Of a stretch of DNA of 64,000 nt, positions 63,400 through 64,000 are shown piece after piece. The stretch is from Lytechinus pictus. Lineage: Eukaryota; Echinodermata; Echinoidea; Temnopleuroida; Toxopneustidae. The translations under genes were made by a program, and so were the position numbers. The notes under the pieces are model-generated. The model was not told the DNA's origin, searched no databases, and worked only from the letters and a program-made list of their open reading frames with translations. The first letter of the stretch is position 1; each line of letters begins with the position of its first letter. The stretch is from contig NC_087253.1 of the NCBI RefSeq assembly GCF_037042905.1, forward strand, positions 15,359,501 through 15,423,500, given 5' to 3'.

Positions 63400-64000
63400 C
63401 TGGCCGTCTCACCTGCATCACGCGATTCAATATAGCAGCAGTGCTGATTTTGAAAACTACTATAACTCGCACAAGATGTTCAGTGATACTTGGTTACTCT
63501 TATTTCCACGTTTTATGAACTAGACCAATACACTTATAGAGATATGATGGCAATTCAACAAATACCCCCCACGTGGCCAAAGTTCTTTGACCTTACATGA
63601 CCTTTGACCTTGATCATGTGACCTGAAACTCGCACAGGATGTTCAGTGATACTTGATTACTATTATGTCCAAGTTTTATGAACTAGACCAACACACTTTC
63701 AAATTTATGGCTGTAATTCAACAAATACCCCAATTTGGCCAAAGTTCATTGACCCTAAATGACCTTTGACCTTGATCATGTGACCTGAAACTTGCACAGG
63801 ATGTTCAGTAATACTTGATTACTATTATGTCCAAGTTTCATGAATCAGATCCATAAACTTTCAAAGTTATGATGGTAATTCAACAGATACCCCCAATTCG
63901 GCCAAAGTTCATTGACCCTAAATGACCTTTGACCTTGGTCATGTGACGTGAAACTCATGCAGGATGTTCAGTGATACTTGATTAACCTTATGTATAAGTT
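63400..64000. repeat. Tandem repeat, period about 165 bp, with TGACCTTTGACCTT
   Basis: Units CTCGCACAGGATGTTCAGTG, ATACTTGATTACTATTATGT, CCAAGTTTTATGAACTAGAC, CAATTCAACAAATACCCC, TGACCTTTGACCTTGATCAT start near 63463, 63628, 63790 and 63952 and run off the window. Confidence 0.93.

Overview
This 64 kb window is eukaryotic nuclear DNA from a marine deuterostome. It is AT-rich, with long introns, many simple repeats and dozens of inverted-repeat transposable elements. The repeats and a large foldback element with tandem repeats in its arms suggest a sea urchin. That assignment is inference from repeat style; no species-specific marker was read.

Four protein genes can be reconstructed exon by exon with consistent reading frame. 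(1) A cytochrome P450 of the CYP2 clan, + strand, 7 coding exons between 2127 and 12209, 501 aa, with all P450 signatures intact. (2) An FBXO47 orthologue, + strand, 9 coding exons between 25199 and 34662, 452 aa. (3) A myotrophin (V-1) orthologue, + strand, 4 coding exons between 41920 and 49788, 120 aa. (4) The C-terminal barrel part of SAMM50, - strand, 4 exons between 63051 and 58391; the N-terminal exons lie beyond the right edge and the short last exon was not found. The genes belong to unrelated processes (ER oxidation, a germline-type F-box protein, actin capping control, mitochondrial outer-membrane protein assembly). Nothing suggests that they form a functional cluster.

Region by region: 1-2126 holds microsatellites and one foldback element. 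2127-13193 is the P450 gene, with two large CAGTGTG-type minisatellites in its introns and a degenerate tandem array after its stop codon. 13194-25198 is gene-poor and repeat-dense: a nested element, a polypurine tract, an isolated exon-like open frame, a Tc1/mariner-like element with long terminal inverted repeats, palindromes, a 69-bp tandem array, a 2.8-kb foldback element and a SINE split by about 4 kb of insertions. 25199-34662 is FBXO47. 34663-41919 contains a CCAATTGG/CCAGTTGG foldback and a 3.2-kb element with terminal inverted repeats that ends about 170 bp before the myotrophin ATG. 41920-49788 is myotrophin. 49789-64000 is MITE-rich and carries SAMM50.

The most unusual pattern is that all four genes carry tandem or nearby partial copies of the edge of one or more of their own exons, with the adjoining splice site or stop codon region. 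There are eight copies at myotrophin exon 2, five clear ones at FBXO47 exon 6, single acceptor-side copies at FBXO47 exons 5 and 9, copies at three SAMM50 exon boundaries, and degenerate copies of the last P450 exon. A second notable item is a SINE whose first ~36 bases closely resemble the start of 7SL RNA. No prokaryotic operon, CRISPR array or rRNA was seen; tRNA-like sequences occur only as SINE heads.
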